Shown in pieces: positions 1-9,611 of a stretch of DNA of 64,000 bases. A program made the translations under genes and the position numbers. Source of the stretch: Prado023 sp963747335 (lineage in GTDB: Bacteria; Actinomycetota; Actinomycetes; S36-B12; CAIYMF01); the NCBI GenBank assembly GCA_963747335.1, contig CAVVEV010000005.1:222585-286584 (forward strand). The letters are read 5' to 3'. Position 1 is the first letter of the stretch. Each line of letters opens with the position of its first letter. The notes beneath the pieces were generated by a model, which saw only the letters and a program-made list of their open reading frames with translations, was not told the origin of the DNA and did no database searches.

Positions 1-545
1 ACGCCCTCCCCCTCCCAGGTCTCGGCGTTGACCGCCAGCAGTCGGGCGTCCACGGACTCGTTGCCCTCACCCCCAGCAGTCCAATCCCCGGCGTCGCGCT
101 CACCCGCAGCCACCTTCATGTCCGGGTCACCCTCGCGCCCCGCGGCAGTCGCCCCCTCGGAGTCGCCCCCACCACCTGCAGCCCACCTGTGGGCGTTGCC
201 GTGACCTTCAGCGTGCACCACGTGCGATCCGTCCTCCACCAGCGGCGCCGGGCCAGCCAGCGGACGCGGGCAGGGGATCCCCGCGTTCCACATCGCCTCG
301 TGAACCACGGTGCAGGCGTTCTGCCGGTCCAGCGCACCACGCACCTTCAGCACGACCTCCCGCCCGTCGGCCAGTCGCAGCCCGTGGACGGCGGACAGCC
401 GCTCGACGCCGAAGAACTGCGCGACCGGCGGGCTGCCGAGATGCCGCACGCACCAGGATGCGATCAAGGGCTCGACCGCAGGGGCGCCCACGCCAGAGCC
501 GATCACTGGCCACTTGCCCGGCAGCCACGCGCGAGTGCAGCCCAC
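1..545 (-). CDS. Partial phosphotransferase-like protein (C-terminus beyond left edge)
   Basis: The frame is open from about 545 down to base 1, so only about 180 N-terminal residues are present. Visible are GREVVLKVRG, resembling the nucleotide-anchoring lysine strand of aminoglycoside/choline-type phosphotransferases, and VHEAMWNAGIPCPRPLAGP, resembling the helix and proline-rich step to the hinge. An odd Gly/Ala/Glu-rich stretch of about 70 residues then separates this from VNAETWEGEG. Start is uncertain: GTG at 545-543 is used, GTG at 506-504 is an alternative. The catalytic C-lobe lies outside the window, so the substrate and even kinase activity are inference. The opposite-strand frames here look like shadows. 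Confidence 0.5.
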   Translation of the reverse strand, partial: MGCTRAWLPGKWPVIGSGVGAPAVEPLIASWCVRHLGSPPVAQFFGVERLSAVHGLRLADGREVVLKVRGALDRQNACTVVHEAMWNAGIPCPRPLAGPAPLVEDGSHVVHAEGHGNAHRWAAGGGGDSEGATAAGREGDPDMKVAAGERDAGDWTAGGEGNESVDARLLAVNAETWEGEG

Positions 546-548
546 TGG

Positions 549-740
549 CACGGAACCTCGCGCCCGTTCCCGTCGAAAGGGCCGATGCGCGCCCGTCCTC
601 GAGACAACCTCGCGCTCGTTCCGGTCGAAAGACCGGGTGTGTCAGTGGCAGGTTCAACCGGAACAGGCGCGGGTTTGGCAACCCTGGCCCTCACCAAGGG
701 CCCAGAACGACCGGAACGACCAGAGCGGGCGCGAGGTTCA
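549..740. repeat. Cluster of four degenerate ~26-bp repeats, two in each orientation
   Basis: The gap between the partial phosphotransferase and apt holds four related copies of a 26-bp element close to AACCTCGCGCYCGTTCC followed by GGTCGAAAG. Two direct copies lie at 554-579 and 606-631; two inverted copies lie at about 652-676 and 705-738. Nothing else is seen in this gap. Copies are degenerate and unevenly spaced, so this is not a CRISPR array. Function unknown. Confidence 0.6.
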
Positions 741-798
741 GCCAGCCGGCGGGTCGGCGTGCCACCGGACCCGTGCCCCGACGCACGCGGCCGGTCCA

Positions 799-1410
799 TC
801 AGTACGTCAGCAGCGCGGCGAACGCCGCCTCCGGGGCCGCCTGGGCCAGGAGGGCCCTCCCCCCGAGGTCGACCAGCTCGACCAGGACGCACGTCCCGGC
901 CACGGTTCCCCCAGCGGCCTCGATCAGGGCGATGCTCGCCGCCGCCGTCCCACCGGTCGCCAGCAGGTCATCGACCACCAGCACCCGGTGACCCGGATCC
1001 AGGGCATCCCTGTGGATCTCCAGGGAGTCCAGCCCGTACTCCAGCTCGTAGTCCACGGCATGCACGGCGGCTGGAAGCTTGCCGGGCTTGCGCACGGGCA
1101 CGAACCCGACGCCCAGCTGGTAGGCCATCGCAGAGCCGAGGATGAAGCCACGGGACTCGACCCCAACCACGACGTCGAAGTCCCAGGCATCCACCGCATC
1201 GCACATCTGATCGACCGTGGCCCGCCACGCCACCGGGTCGCGCAGCACGGTGGTGACGTCGCGGAACATGATCCCCGGCTTGGGGAAGTCCGGGACGTCG
1301 CGCATCAGGGAGCGGATCCGGGCCAGCCGATCCTCGGGCGAGAGCGACGTCGCCAGGGCACGCCCGCCCGAGGTCGAGGGGATCGGGGGCACGGCAGGTG
1401 GCTCGGTCAC
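799..1410 (-). CDS. apt: Adenine phosphoribosyltransferase
   Basis: Cytoplasmic purine salvage enzyme making AMP from adenine and PRPP. The core PDFPKPGIMFRDVT near residue 40 and the PRPP-binding loop VLVVDDLLATGGTA near residue 145 are both present, with VVVGVESRGFILG between them, all typical of Apt. At 203 residues it is slightly longer than the usual 170-180 because of a Pro/Ser-rich N-terminus. GTG at 1410-1408 is chosen because a CAGAAT hexamer sits 7 bases upstream, as at other first genes in this window; a start at the methionine just before RDVPDF cannot be excluded. It is divergent from the TPR gene. In many bacteria apt lies next to relA, which is not the case here. Confidence 0.93.
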   Translation of the reverse strand: MTEPPAVPPIPSTSGGRALATSLSPEDRLARIRSLMRDVPDFPKPGIMFRDVTTVLRDPVAWRATVDQMCDAVDAWDFDVVVGVESRGFILGSAMAYQLGVGFVPVRKPGKLPAAVHAVDYELEYGLDSLEIHRDALDPGHRVLVVDDLLATGGTAAASIALIEAAGGTVAGTCVLVELVDLGGRALLAQAAPEAAFAALLTY

Positions 1411-1417
1411 GGGCACG

Positions 1418-1423
1418 ATTCTG
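1418..1423 (-). promoter_or_regulatory. Candidate -10 of apt (leaderless)
   Basis: CAGAAT on the minus strand, 7 bases before the GTG start of apt, leaving no room for a Shine-Dalgarno. Weak on its own; supported by the same layout at many other first genes. Confidence 0.35.
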
Positions 1424-1468
1424 CCCCCGTGGGCGCATGGACGCCGCGTGTGGGGGATGCTTGCCCCG

Positions 1469-3017
1469 ATGGATGACGACGACCTGACACCCGATGACGC
1501 CACCGAGGACGAGCTCTGGGAGATGCTGGACGAGGCCTCCGGGGTCGATCGTGCGCGGATCATGCACGAGCCTCGGCGGGCGGGCCTTCTCCGACCAGGA
1601 GTTCGAGAAGTCCGTGGCGCTGGCCGAGTCCGCCGCCGCGCAGGCCCGCGAGGTCGGCGACGAGCTCCTGACCGCCCGCAGCCTGTTCGGCCAGGCGGCG
1701 GGGCTGCGCCGGCTGGGTCGCACCAAGGAGCTGATCGAGGTGGCCATGGAGGCCGCCGACCTGCTGCGCGCCAACGGCGAGCCCGAGGAGATCGCCGAGT
1801 GCCACGGGATGGTCGCTGCCGCGTTCTGCGACCTCGGTGACGACGTCGCCTCACTGGAGCACTGGACAAGCGCTGCTCGACTCTTCGAGAGTGAGGAGGC
1901 CCCCAACGAGGCCGGTCGGATGTGGATGTCGCTCGGCGAGGCCCTGGGCCGCCTGGGCCGCAACGCCGAGGCGCTGGAGACCTTCGACCATGCTCGCGCC
2001 CTGTTCCGCACCGGGGACGAGCCGGGCGCCGTCCCGTGGGCGGACGACCGAGCCGCAGCCGCCCTGATCGACCTCGGCCGGGTCGAGGAGGCGCTGGAGC
2101 GCCTGCGCGCGGCGCTGAACGTCAGGGAGGCGCAGCGCGACGTGCCGCGGATCGCCTACGCCCACTACCGCCTCGGGTGGACGCTGCGACTCGTCGGGCA
2201 GTTCGAGGAGGCGCTGTCGCACCTGAGCATCGCGGCCGAGCTGTTCGACGAGCTCGACGAGCTCGAGGGTCGGGCCCGATGCGACCTCGAGGCCGCCAAC
2301 GCCCTGACCTCGCTCGGGCAGTTCGAGGAGGCCGACGAGCTGTACCGCCGGGTCCGTGCGGTCTTCGACGCCCTCGGCCATGACGCCCAGGTGCTGCTCA
2401 GCGACGCCAACCGCGCCGTCCTGCTGGCCCGGACCGGGAAGCTCGACGAGGCCGCGGAGCTCAACACCCGCCTCGTGGCCCGGGCTGTCGAGGCGGACAT
2501 CACGTGGCTGCTCGGGGACATCAGCAACCACCTGGCCCGCAACCTGATCGAGCTCGACCGGCCGACCGACGCGATCGACGTCCTCGACGCCCAGGACCCG
2601 GAACTGATCGAGAAGCCCGCAGCGGTGCAGGCTGCCGCCCTGCGGGCCAAGGCCCTGCTGGCGACCGGCCGGCGGGCGATGGCCGCACGCGCCGCTGAGG
2701 ACGGGCTGCGGCTGGCCGCCGACGCCGAGATGGTCGCCGAGCGGGCCGAGCTCTACGAGATGCGCGGGCTCTCGCGGCTCACCTCCCGCAGCGGTCCGCG
2801 GGTCGCTGCGGCCGAGCGCGACCTGGCCCACGCCGTGGCTCTGTACCTGGCAGCCGGCCTGACCGAGAAGGCCCGGGAGCTCTCCACGCGCTTCCTGCCG
2901 AGCCCGGGGATCCACGTGCGGCGCGGCGGCGGCTTCCTCAGCGAGCAGCCGACGCTGCCGCTGCCGGAGCCGAAGGTCGAGCGCAGCGAGACCAAGGCCG
3001 AGCCCCGCAACGACTGA
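1469..3017 (+). CDS. Tetratricopeptide-repeat protein, interrupted by one frameshift
   Basis: About 515 residues of TPR-like helix pairs with no catalytic domain, so a cytoplasmic scaffold or regulatory role is the most that can be said. The N-terminus MDDDDLTPDDATEDELWEML begins at ATG 1469 and reads to RARIMHE; the TPR body (GGRAFSDQEFEKSVALAESA onward) continues in the next frame. One extra C near 1571 explains the break: removing it gives RARIMHELGGRAFSDQEFE. Repeated units such as ALETFDHARALF and EEALSHLSIAAELF mark the TPRs. The C-terminal 30 residues are Pro/Glu/Lys-rich. A GATGCT hexamer lies 7 bases before the chosen ATG. The frameshift may be a consensus error. Confidence 0.8.
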
Positions 3018-3055
3018 CAAGCCGCCCCGCCGCGCAGAACCTCACGTCTGTTCAG

Positions 3056-3110
3056 CAGCCTCCCAGCCGGTCCGGAGGGTCCGAACGTTTCCGGAGGGTC
3101 TGCGAGGCTG
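3056..3110. repeat. Inverted repeat enclosing two direct repeats, between convergent genes
   Basis: CAGCCTC (3056-3062) pairs with GAGGCTG (3104-3110), and the 11-mer TCCGGAGGGTC occurs twice inside (3071-3081, 3090-3100). It sits between the converging TPR and acyltransferase genes and may act as a weak terminator. Confidence 0.4.
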
Positions 3111-3129
3111 GGGCGGGCGTTGCGGCGGC

Positions 3130-3718
3130 TCAGCCCGCTGCCGGGGGCTCGTCCTCCTCGCGCAGGCGCGGCTCGGTGCGGTTCTCCGGGTTCACCCCGT
3201 GCTTGTCGGCGTAGAAGGCGCGGATCAGGTCCATGTCCGCCCGGACGTCGCCAGTCGGGCCGGATCGTGGGGCCGTAGCCCACAGTCTTCGTCGGGCCGT
3301 CGCAGAAGCCCAGGCACATCGGGACGTCGGCCTGCTGGGCGATCCGGTAGAACCCCGACTTCCAGTACTGCTTCTTGGCCCGGGTGCCCTCCACCGCGAT
3401 GACCAGCCGGAACTGCTCGGCCGTCGCAGCCCGTGCTGCGAGCTCCTCGACCACGCCCTGTGGGTTGCTGCGGTCCACGGTGAGCCCGCCGACGCCGCGC
3501 ATGAACGGACCCATCGGACCACGGAACAGCTCCTCCTTGGCCAGGAAGTGCGGCTCGACGCCGGACGCCCAGGACAACCAGAGCATCAGGGGGAAGTCCC
3601 ACGCGGAGGTGTGCGGCGCGGCGATCATGACCACGACCGGATCCGCAGGGGGACCCTCGCCGGTGATCGTCCACCCACGCATCGCCAGCGCCCTGGCCCC
3701 GATCGCCCGCTTGTCCAT
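3130..3718 (-). CDS. 1-acyl-glycerol-3-phosphate acyltransferase-like (PlsC/LPLAT) protein, one frameshift
   Basis: Small membrane-associated acyltransferase of the PlsC superfamily. The catalytic HX4D box is APHTSAWDFPLML near residue 35, and VEGTRAKKQYWKSGFYRIA is the EGTR acceptor/phosphate-binding motif. The first about 150 residues end at TVGYGPTIRP; the C-terminus (GDVRADMDLIRAFYADKHG to PPAAG) continues in another frame. One surplus base near 3256 accounts for this. ATG 3718 is preceded by TAGGAT 8 bases upstream. At about 195 residues it is short for PlsC, like the YihG/SCO-type glycerol acyltransferases of actinobacteria. The exact acceptor lipid is unknown. Confidence 0.8.
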
Positions 3719-3726
3719 GACCGAGG

Positions 3727-3732
3727 ATCCTA
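3727..3732 (-). promoter_or_regulatory. Candidate -10 (TAGGAT) of the acyltransferase gene
   Basis: TAGGAT on the minus strand, 8 bases from the ATG at 3718; a leaderless transcript is inferred. Confidence 0.45.
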
Positions 3733-3894
3733 CGCGACCGTAGGTTGCCCCCGGGACCCGGCGCCCGCCCGCCGAACCGAGTGCCCGCAAGGGTACCGCC
3801 GACCGAGCCCCAGACGGCCCGGCTTCCATGAGCGCCTCCACCGGCCGAGCCCCGCCGACCGGCCGCTCCCCCGCGCCCCTACTGAACGACCGCC

Positions 3895-4746
3895 CTACCG
3901 TACGAGCCGGGTCATCTCCACCGTGACCACGGGATCCGCGCTGAGCGGGCCCGCGTAGATGCCCGTGAGCGGGGACACGTCCTTGTAGTCGCGCCCCCTG
4001 GCGACCAGGACGTGCGCCCCGGCCACCGCCCGGCCGTTGGTCGGGTCGTGAGCCTCCCAGCCGCCGTTCCACGCCTCGATCCACGCGTGGCTCTCGCCGA
4101 TCACGGGCACGCCGATCTCCGCGTCCTCGGTGTGCACGTACCCGCTGACATAGCGGCCCGGGATGCCCAGCGCGCGCAGCAGCGACAGTGTCGCGTGGCT
4201 GAAGTCCTGGCACACCCCGAGGCCTTCGGCCCAGGCCTCACCGGCCGAGGTGTGCACGTGTGTGGCCCCCGGTGCGTAGGCGATGCGGTCGCGCACCAGC
4301 TCGACGGCCAGGCGGATCGCGTCCCTCGGGGTGGGCGCCGCGCGCAGGGTGGTCAGTGCCTCGGCGCGGGCCGGATCCGCCGCTGCGTCGTCGACGAACC
4401 GGCCCAGCTCGAGGAACTCGCACCAGCGATCCGTGACCTCGTCGGAGGCCATCTCCGACCACGTGACCCCCGGGGCCTGCCGCCATTTCTCGACCGTGTC
4501 CACCGCCGAGGTGCTCACCACGCTCAGTGCATGGTGCGGGGTGTGCACGTCGAACGCCTCGACCGCGGTCCCCCAGTAGTCGGTGTAGCGGTGCAGCCGC
4601 GCCGTCGGGCTGACGGACAGGTCGTGGCGGAGCATGAGCTGCCCCGAGGTGCTCAGCGGGGTCATGCGGGCCTCGTTGAACGAGGCGAGCACCTCGCCGG
4701 CGTAGGCCAGACTCGTGGAGTGCGTCACGGACAGTCGCTGGCTCAT
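3895..4746 (-). CDS. Transglutaminase-like cysteine protease of a peptide-modification operon
   Basis: Protein of 283 residues with an N-terminal beta domain (SVTHSTSLAYAGEVLASFNE) typical of bacterial transglutaminase-like proteins and a papain-like catalytic core. Catalytic residues visible are the Cys in EGLGVCQDFSHATL, the His in GESHAWIEAW and the Asp in WEAHDPTNG. It is the last gene of an operon with the alpha-E and circularly permuted ATP-grasp genes; its ATG overlaps the alpha-E stop (ATGA). Such trios are known across bacteria and were proposed to build or process a peptide tag; the substrate is not known. It probably hydrolyses or ligates amide bonds in the cytoplasm, as no signal peptide is seen. 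Confidence 0.88.
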   Translation of the reverse strand: MSQRLSVTHSTSLAYAGEVLASFNEARMTPLSTSGQLMLRHDLSVSPTARLHRYTDYWGTAVEAFDVHTPHHALSVVSTSAVDTVEKWRQAPGVTWSEMASDEVTDRWCEFLELGRFVDDAAADPARAEALTTLRAAPTPRDAIRLAVELVRDRIAYAPGATHVHTSAGEAWAEGLGVCQDFSHATLSLLRALGIPGRYVSGYVHTEDAEIGVPVIGESHAWIEAWNGGWEAHDPTNGRAVAGAHVLVARGRDYKDVSPLTGIYAGPLSADPVVTVEMTRLVR

Positions 4747-5660
4747 CAGTGGCTCCACACGATCGTGCCGGCCTGCCGGAAGAACGCCCCGGCGACGGCG
4801 TCGCTGGCCACGAAGGCCGCCTCGCTCGCGCGCTCGCTGAGCAGCTCCAGGTCGGCGGGGGTCGGGTTGACCGACGCGAACTCCAGCTCGGCGCGCAGGA
4901 TCCCCACCGTGCGCAGCAACGTCGAGGTCTGCTGCGGGCTGACGTAGGTGCCCATCTGGCGCACGGCACGCTCGGCGCGGATCGCCGCCTGCAGGGTTGA
5001 GCGCGGGAAGGTCGGATCGAGCAGGAGGAACGCCCGGACCTGCTCCCCGGTCAGGGCGCGCTGCGTGCGCAGGAACGGGTTGAACCCACCGGCGCCCGCA
5101 GGGCTGTTGCGGCCCCCACCTGCGGCCAGAGGCCCTCGTGGTCGATGGCCAGCAGCGCGCGAGGTCATGTCCAGGCGCTCCAGGGCACCTCCGAGCCGCA
5201 GGAACACCAGCCCCTCGTCTCGCGGCATCTGCCAGTCGATGATCCCGGCCACGACCGACAGCTCGTCGAGCAGGCCACGCAGCGGGATCCCGGGGATGAC
5301 CGTGGAGATGCCGGCCTGCAGCCGCAGGTGCGTGGCGTTCATCCGCTCGAACATGTCCCCGGGCAGGGCCTCACGGATGGTCCGGGCGTTCTCGCGGGCG
5401 GCTGCCACGCTGCCCAGGATCGTCTTCGGGTCGTCGGAGTCCCCGACCACGATCCGCACCAACGAGGCGGGGGTCAGGGACCCGTGATCGGGGTCGCTGG
5501 GCATCAGGGACAGAGGCTCGAGCATCGCCTCGACACCCACGCCCGGATCCAGGCGGGTGTCCTCGACGAGGCAGCTGGTGGTGCTCGACGAGCAGCCGGG
5601 TGGTGACCTCGGCGCGCTCGACGTAGCGCCCGATCCAGAACATCGCCTCGGCGATCCGGC

Positions 5661-5667
<7 letters not shown>
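4746..5667 (-). CDS. Alpha-E domain protein (DUF403), with frameshifts
   Basis: All-helical alpha-E protein, the usual partner of permuted ATP-grasp ligases. The typical start LSRIAEAMFWIGRYVERAE begins at GTG 5667, overlapping the ATP-grasp stop. After LLVEHHQL the frame changes near 5570 (one extra base) into LVEDTRLDPGVGVEAML and then runs through NARTIREALPGDMFERMN. A second, self-compensating disturbance lies at about 5100-5155: the alternate frame reads LLAIDHEGLWPQVGAATAL, which looks more like the family than the annotated frame. The C-terminal part FLLLDPTFPRSTLQAAIRAE is well conserved. The indels look like consensus errors because flanking protein is intact. Confidence 0.82.
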
Positions 5668-7304
<1,637 letters not shown>

Positions 7305-7310
7305 GACGTC

Positions 7311-7316
7311 AGGTTA
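7311..7316 (-). promoter_or_regulatory. Candidate -10 (TAACCT) of the ATP-grasp operon
   Basis: TAACCT on the minus strand, 6 bases before ATG 7304. It lies between two copies of the half site TGACGT/ACGTCA (7303-7310 and 7317-7322), so a regulator could bind across the start. Confidence 0.5.
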
Positions 7317-7431
7317 CTGACGTGTTACAGCTGCCCCCGCGGGCCTCCACGACCGCCCACATCGCCCACGAGTGCGACGCCGCCCCCGCCCCGCCGCCCC
7401 GGTGCCCGGCTCCACCGCCGCCCACTCAATG

Positions 7432-7469
7432 TGGTGCCGTCTTGCTCCTCTAGCAGCAAGGCGGCACCA
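7432..7469. repeat. Strong 15-bp inverted repeat in a divergent promoter region
   Basis: TGGTGCCGTCTTGCT (7432-7446) pairs with AGCAAGGCGGCACCA (7455-7469, one G-T pair), with an 8-base loop. It sits between two divergent genes, where a terminator is not expected. It could be an operator, a leader hairpin, or the relic of a lost gene end. The rest of the 7305-7578 gap shows only the two promoters. Confidence 0.6.
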
Positions 7470-7565
7470 GATTCCCGCCCGCGCCGACCGCACGCAGGCG
7501 GAAAGGGGCACTCAGGCCCTGCCCTTCGGGACCTTCGGCCCACGGATGCATATGCAGGCTCGGCA

Positions 7566-7571
7566 TAGCGT
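7566..7571 (+). promoter_or_regulatory. Candidate -10 (TAGCGT) of the sulfur operon
   Basis: TAGCGT lies 7 bases before ATG 7579 of the HTH-PocR gene, which is why that ATG is preferred over the ATG at 7546. Confidence 0.45.
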
Positions 7572-7578
7572 GCAGAGC

Positions 7579-8376
7579 ATGCAGACGTCGCAGAGCCCCA
7601 CGAGGCCACTGCTCACCGCCCTGGAGGTCCAGGAGCTCCTGCACATCGATCGCTCGACCGTCTACCGGATGGCTGAGGATGGCCGCCTGCCCGCGATCCG
7701 CGTCGGACGCTCCTGGCGCTTCCCCGCCGATCGGATCGAGGCGCTGCTCGACTCCAGCCAGTCGGAGGGGTCGACGCCCAGCCACGGGGCTCACCCCGCC
7801 CCGGCCTCGAGCATCGGCGGTCCGACCCTCTCGGTCGTTGAAGCCCCCATCCCGGATCCGCGCACCGCGGACGCGACCGGGACCGGGACCGAGGCACCGT
7901 CCCTGAACACCGACGCCGCCAACGCCGCGGTGGAAGTGGCCGCCGACCTGCTGGGCGTGATGATGGTCGTCACCGACATGCACGGCCGACCCGTCACCGA
8001 CGTGGCCAACCCCAGCACGTGGTACTCCGCGCACGCCGAGGAGCCCGAGGTCCTCGACAGCTGCGTCGCCGAGTGGCGCGACCTCGCCGACCAGCCCGAC
8101 CTCACCCCGCGCTTCCACGAGGGCGCCCTGGGATTCCAGTGCGCACGGGCGTTCATCCGCCACGGAAGCACGCTGGTCGGGATGGTCCTGGCCGGTGGCG
8201 TGAGCCCCTCGACCGACGAGTCCGTCGACCCCGACCTCTACCACCTCGATGACGCCGCGCGCCACCGAGTCCTGATCGCACTGCCCCGGATCGCCGCGGC
8301 GATCTCCACCACAGCGCCGCGCCTGGCGGCACCCACCCCGGTTGCGCCTCCCGCAACCACCACGAAGGAGAACTGA
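7579..8376 (+). CDS. HTH (excisionase/MerR-like) regulator with C-terminal PocR-type sensor domain
   Basis: 265 residues. N-terminal winged helix LLTALEVQELLHIDRSTVYR followed by MAEDGRLPAIRVGRSWRFP is the excisionase-family DNA-binding fold. A Pro/Thr-rich linker of about 65 residues leads to a PocR-like domain (ADLLGVMMVVTDMHGRPVTD; SCVAEWRD; ALGFQCARAFIRHGSTLVG). The two cysteines in SCVAEW and FQCARAF are at positions where PocR domains often carry Cys. It is the first gene of the sulfur operon: its stop overlaps the start of the SQR-like gene (TGATG), with AAGGAG at 8365-8370. Likely the local regulator; what it senses is unknown, but a thiol or sulfur ligand is a reasonable guess from context. 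Confidence 0.82.
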   Translation: MQTSQSPTRPLLTALEVQELLHIDRSTVYRMAEDGRLPAIRVGRSWRFPADRIEALLDSSQSEGSTPSHGAHPAPASSIGGPTLSVVEAPIPDPRTADATGTGTEAPSLNTDAANAAVEVAADLLGVMMVVTDMHGRPVTDVANPSTWYSAHAEEPEVLDSCVAEWRDLADQPDLTPRFHEGALGFQCARAFIRHGSTLVGMVLAGGVSPSTDESVDPDLYHLDDAARHRVLIALPRIAAAISTTAPRLAAPTPVAPPATTTKEN

Positions 8377-9611
8377 TGAAGAGGCTGCTCGTCCTGGGAG
8401 CCGGCACCGCCGGGACCATGGCCGTGAACAAGCTGCGCCCGCAGCTGCCCCGCGACGAGTGGAGCATCACGGTGGTCGACGCGCACGACACGCACTACTA
8501 CCAGCCCGGATACCTGTTCATCCCGTTCGGCATCTACCGCCCCGACGAGGTCGTCAAGCCCAAGAAGCGCTTCATCCCCAGTGGCGTCGACCTGGTGCTC
8601 GCCGAGATCGACAAGGTCGTGCCCGATGAGAACCGGGTCCTGCTCATGGACGGCACCGAGCTGAAGTACGACTACCTGATCATCGCGACCGGCACCTCTC
8701 CCCGCCCCAAGGAGACCCCGGGCATGGCCGAGGACATGGGCGGCGACGTGCACGAGTTCTACAGCTACCCCGGAGCCGTCGCGCTGGCCGAGAAGCTGCG
8801 CACGTGGGAGGGCGGCCGGATGGTCATCCACATCACGGAGATGCCGATCAAGTGCCCAGTCGCGCCGCTGGAGTTCACGTTCCTGGCCGACGCCTTCTTC
8901 ACTGAGCAGAACATGCGCGACAAGGTGGAGATCACCTACGTGACCCCGCTGGAGGGCGCGTTCACCAAGCCGGTCTCCAGCAAGTACCTCGGCGACATGC
9001 TCGACGCGCGCAACATCGCCCTCGAGGGCGACTTCATGATCGAGAGTGTCGACCACGAGGCCAAGAAGCTGGTCAGCTACGACGAGCGAGAGGTGCCCTA
9101 CGACCTGCTGGTCACGATCCCGCTGAACATGGGCGCGGACTACATCGCCCGCTCCGGCCTCGGTGACGACCTGAACTACGTCGAGGTCGACAAGCAGACA
9201 CTGCTCTCGGACAACTACGACAACATCTTCGCCATCGGCGACGCCTCGAACATCCCGGCGTCCAAGGCCGGCTCCGTGGCCCACTTCGCGATGGACCTGT
9301 TCCCGGCGAACTTCATGCGCCACATCCAGGGCCTGAAGATGACCGAGCTGTTCGACGGCCACGCCAACTGCTTCATCGAGACCGGCCACGGCAAGGGCCT
9401 GCTCATCGACTTCAACTACGAGACCGAGCCGCTGCCCGGCAAGTACCCCCTGCCCGGCGTGGGCCCGTTCTCGCTGCTGAAGGAGACCGAGATGAACCAC
9501 TGGGGCAAGGTCATGTTCCGGTGGATGTACTGGAACATCCTGCTGCCCGGCAAGGAGCTGCCATTGCCCGCGCTCATGTCGATGGCCGGCAAGGACATGA
9601 AGGACGTCTGA
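8376..9611 (+). CDS. Sulfide:quinone oxidoreductase-like flavoprotein
   Basis: 411-residue FAD-dependent disulfide oxidoreductase. The N-terminal dinucleotide fold is LLVLGAGTAGTMAVNKL, the second nucleotide motif is YDYLIIATGTSPRP, and FAIGDASNIPASKAGS is the C-terminal FAD contact. Cys160 in MPIKCPVAP and Cys332 in HANCFIETG match the two redox cysteines that carry the persulfide in SQR; the third, N-terminal Cys of some SQRs is absent. The C-terminal tail (VMFRWMYWNILLPGKELP) is aromatic and amphipathic, as in membrane-docked SQRs that reduce quinone. It probably oxidises sulfide or a related sulfur species at the inner face of the membrane and passes sulfane sulfur to the DsrE/TusE-type proteins encoded next. 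Confidence 0.88.
   Translation: MKRLLVLGAGTAGTMAVNKLRPQLPRDEWSITVVDAHDTHYYQPGYLFIPFGIYRPDEVVKPKKRFIPSGVDLVLAEIDKVVPDENRVLLMDGTELKYDYLIIATGTSPRPKETPGMAEDMGGDVHEFYSYPGAVALAEKLRTWEGGRMVIHITEMPIKCPVAPLEFTFLADAFFTEQNMRDKVEITYVTPLEGAFTKPVSSKYLGDMLDARNIALEGDFMIESVDHEAKKLVSYDEREVPYDLLVTIPLNMGADYIARSGLGDDLNYVEVDKQTLLSDNYDNIFAIGDASNIPASKAGSVAHFAMDLFPANFMRHIQGLKMTELFDGHANCFIETGHGKGLLIDFNYETEPLPGKYPLPGVGPFSLLKETEMNHWGKVMFRWMYWNILLPGKELPLPALMSMAGKDMKDV

Noticed and set aside
549..740. Repeat cluster as a CRISPR array
   Set aside because: Copies are degenerate, differ in orientation and spacing, and no cas genes are present.
1217..1468. TPR protein extended upstream to 1217
   Set aside because: That stretch is antisense to the apt N-terminus and is not protein-like; ATG 1469 begins the acidic N-terminus.
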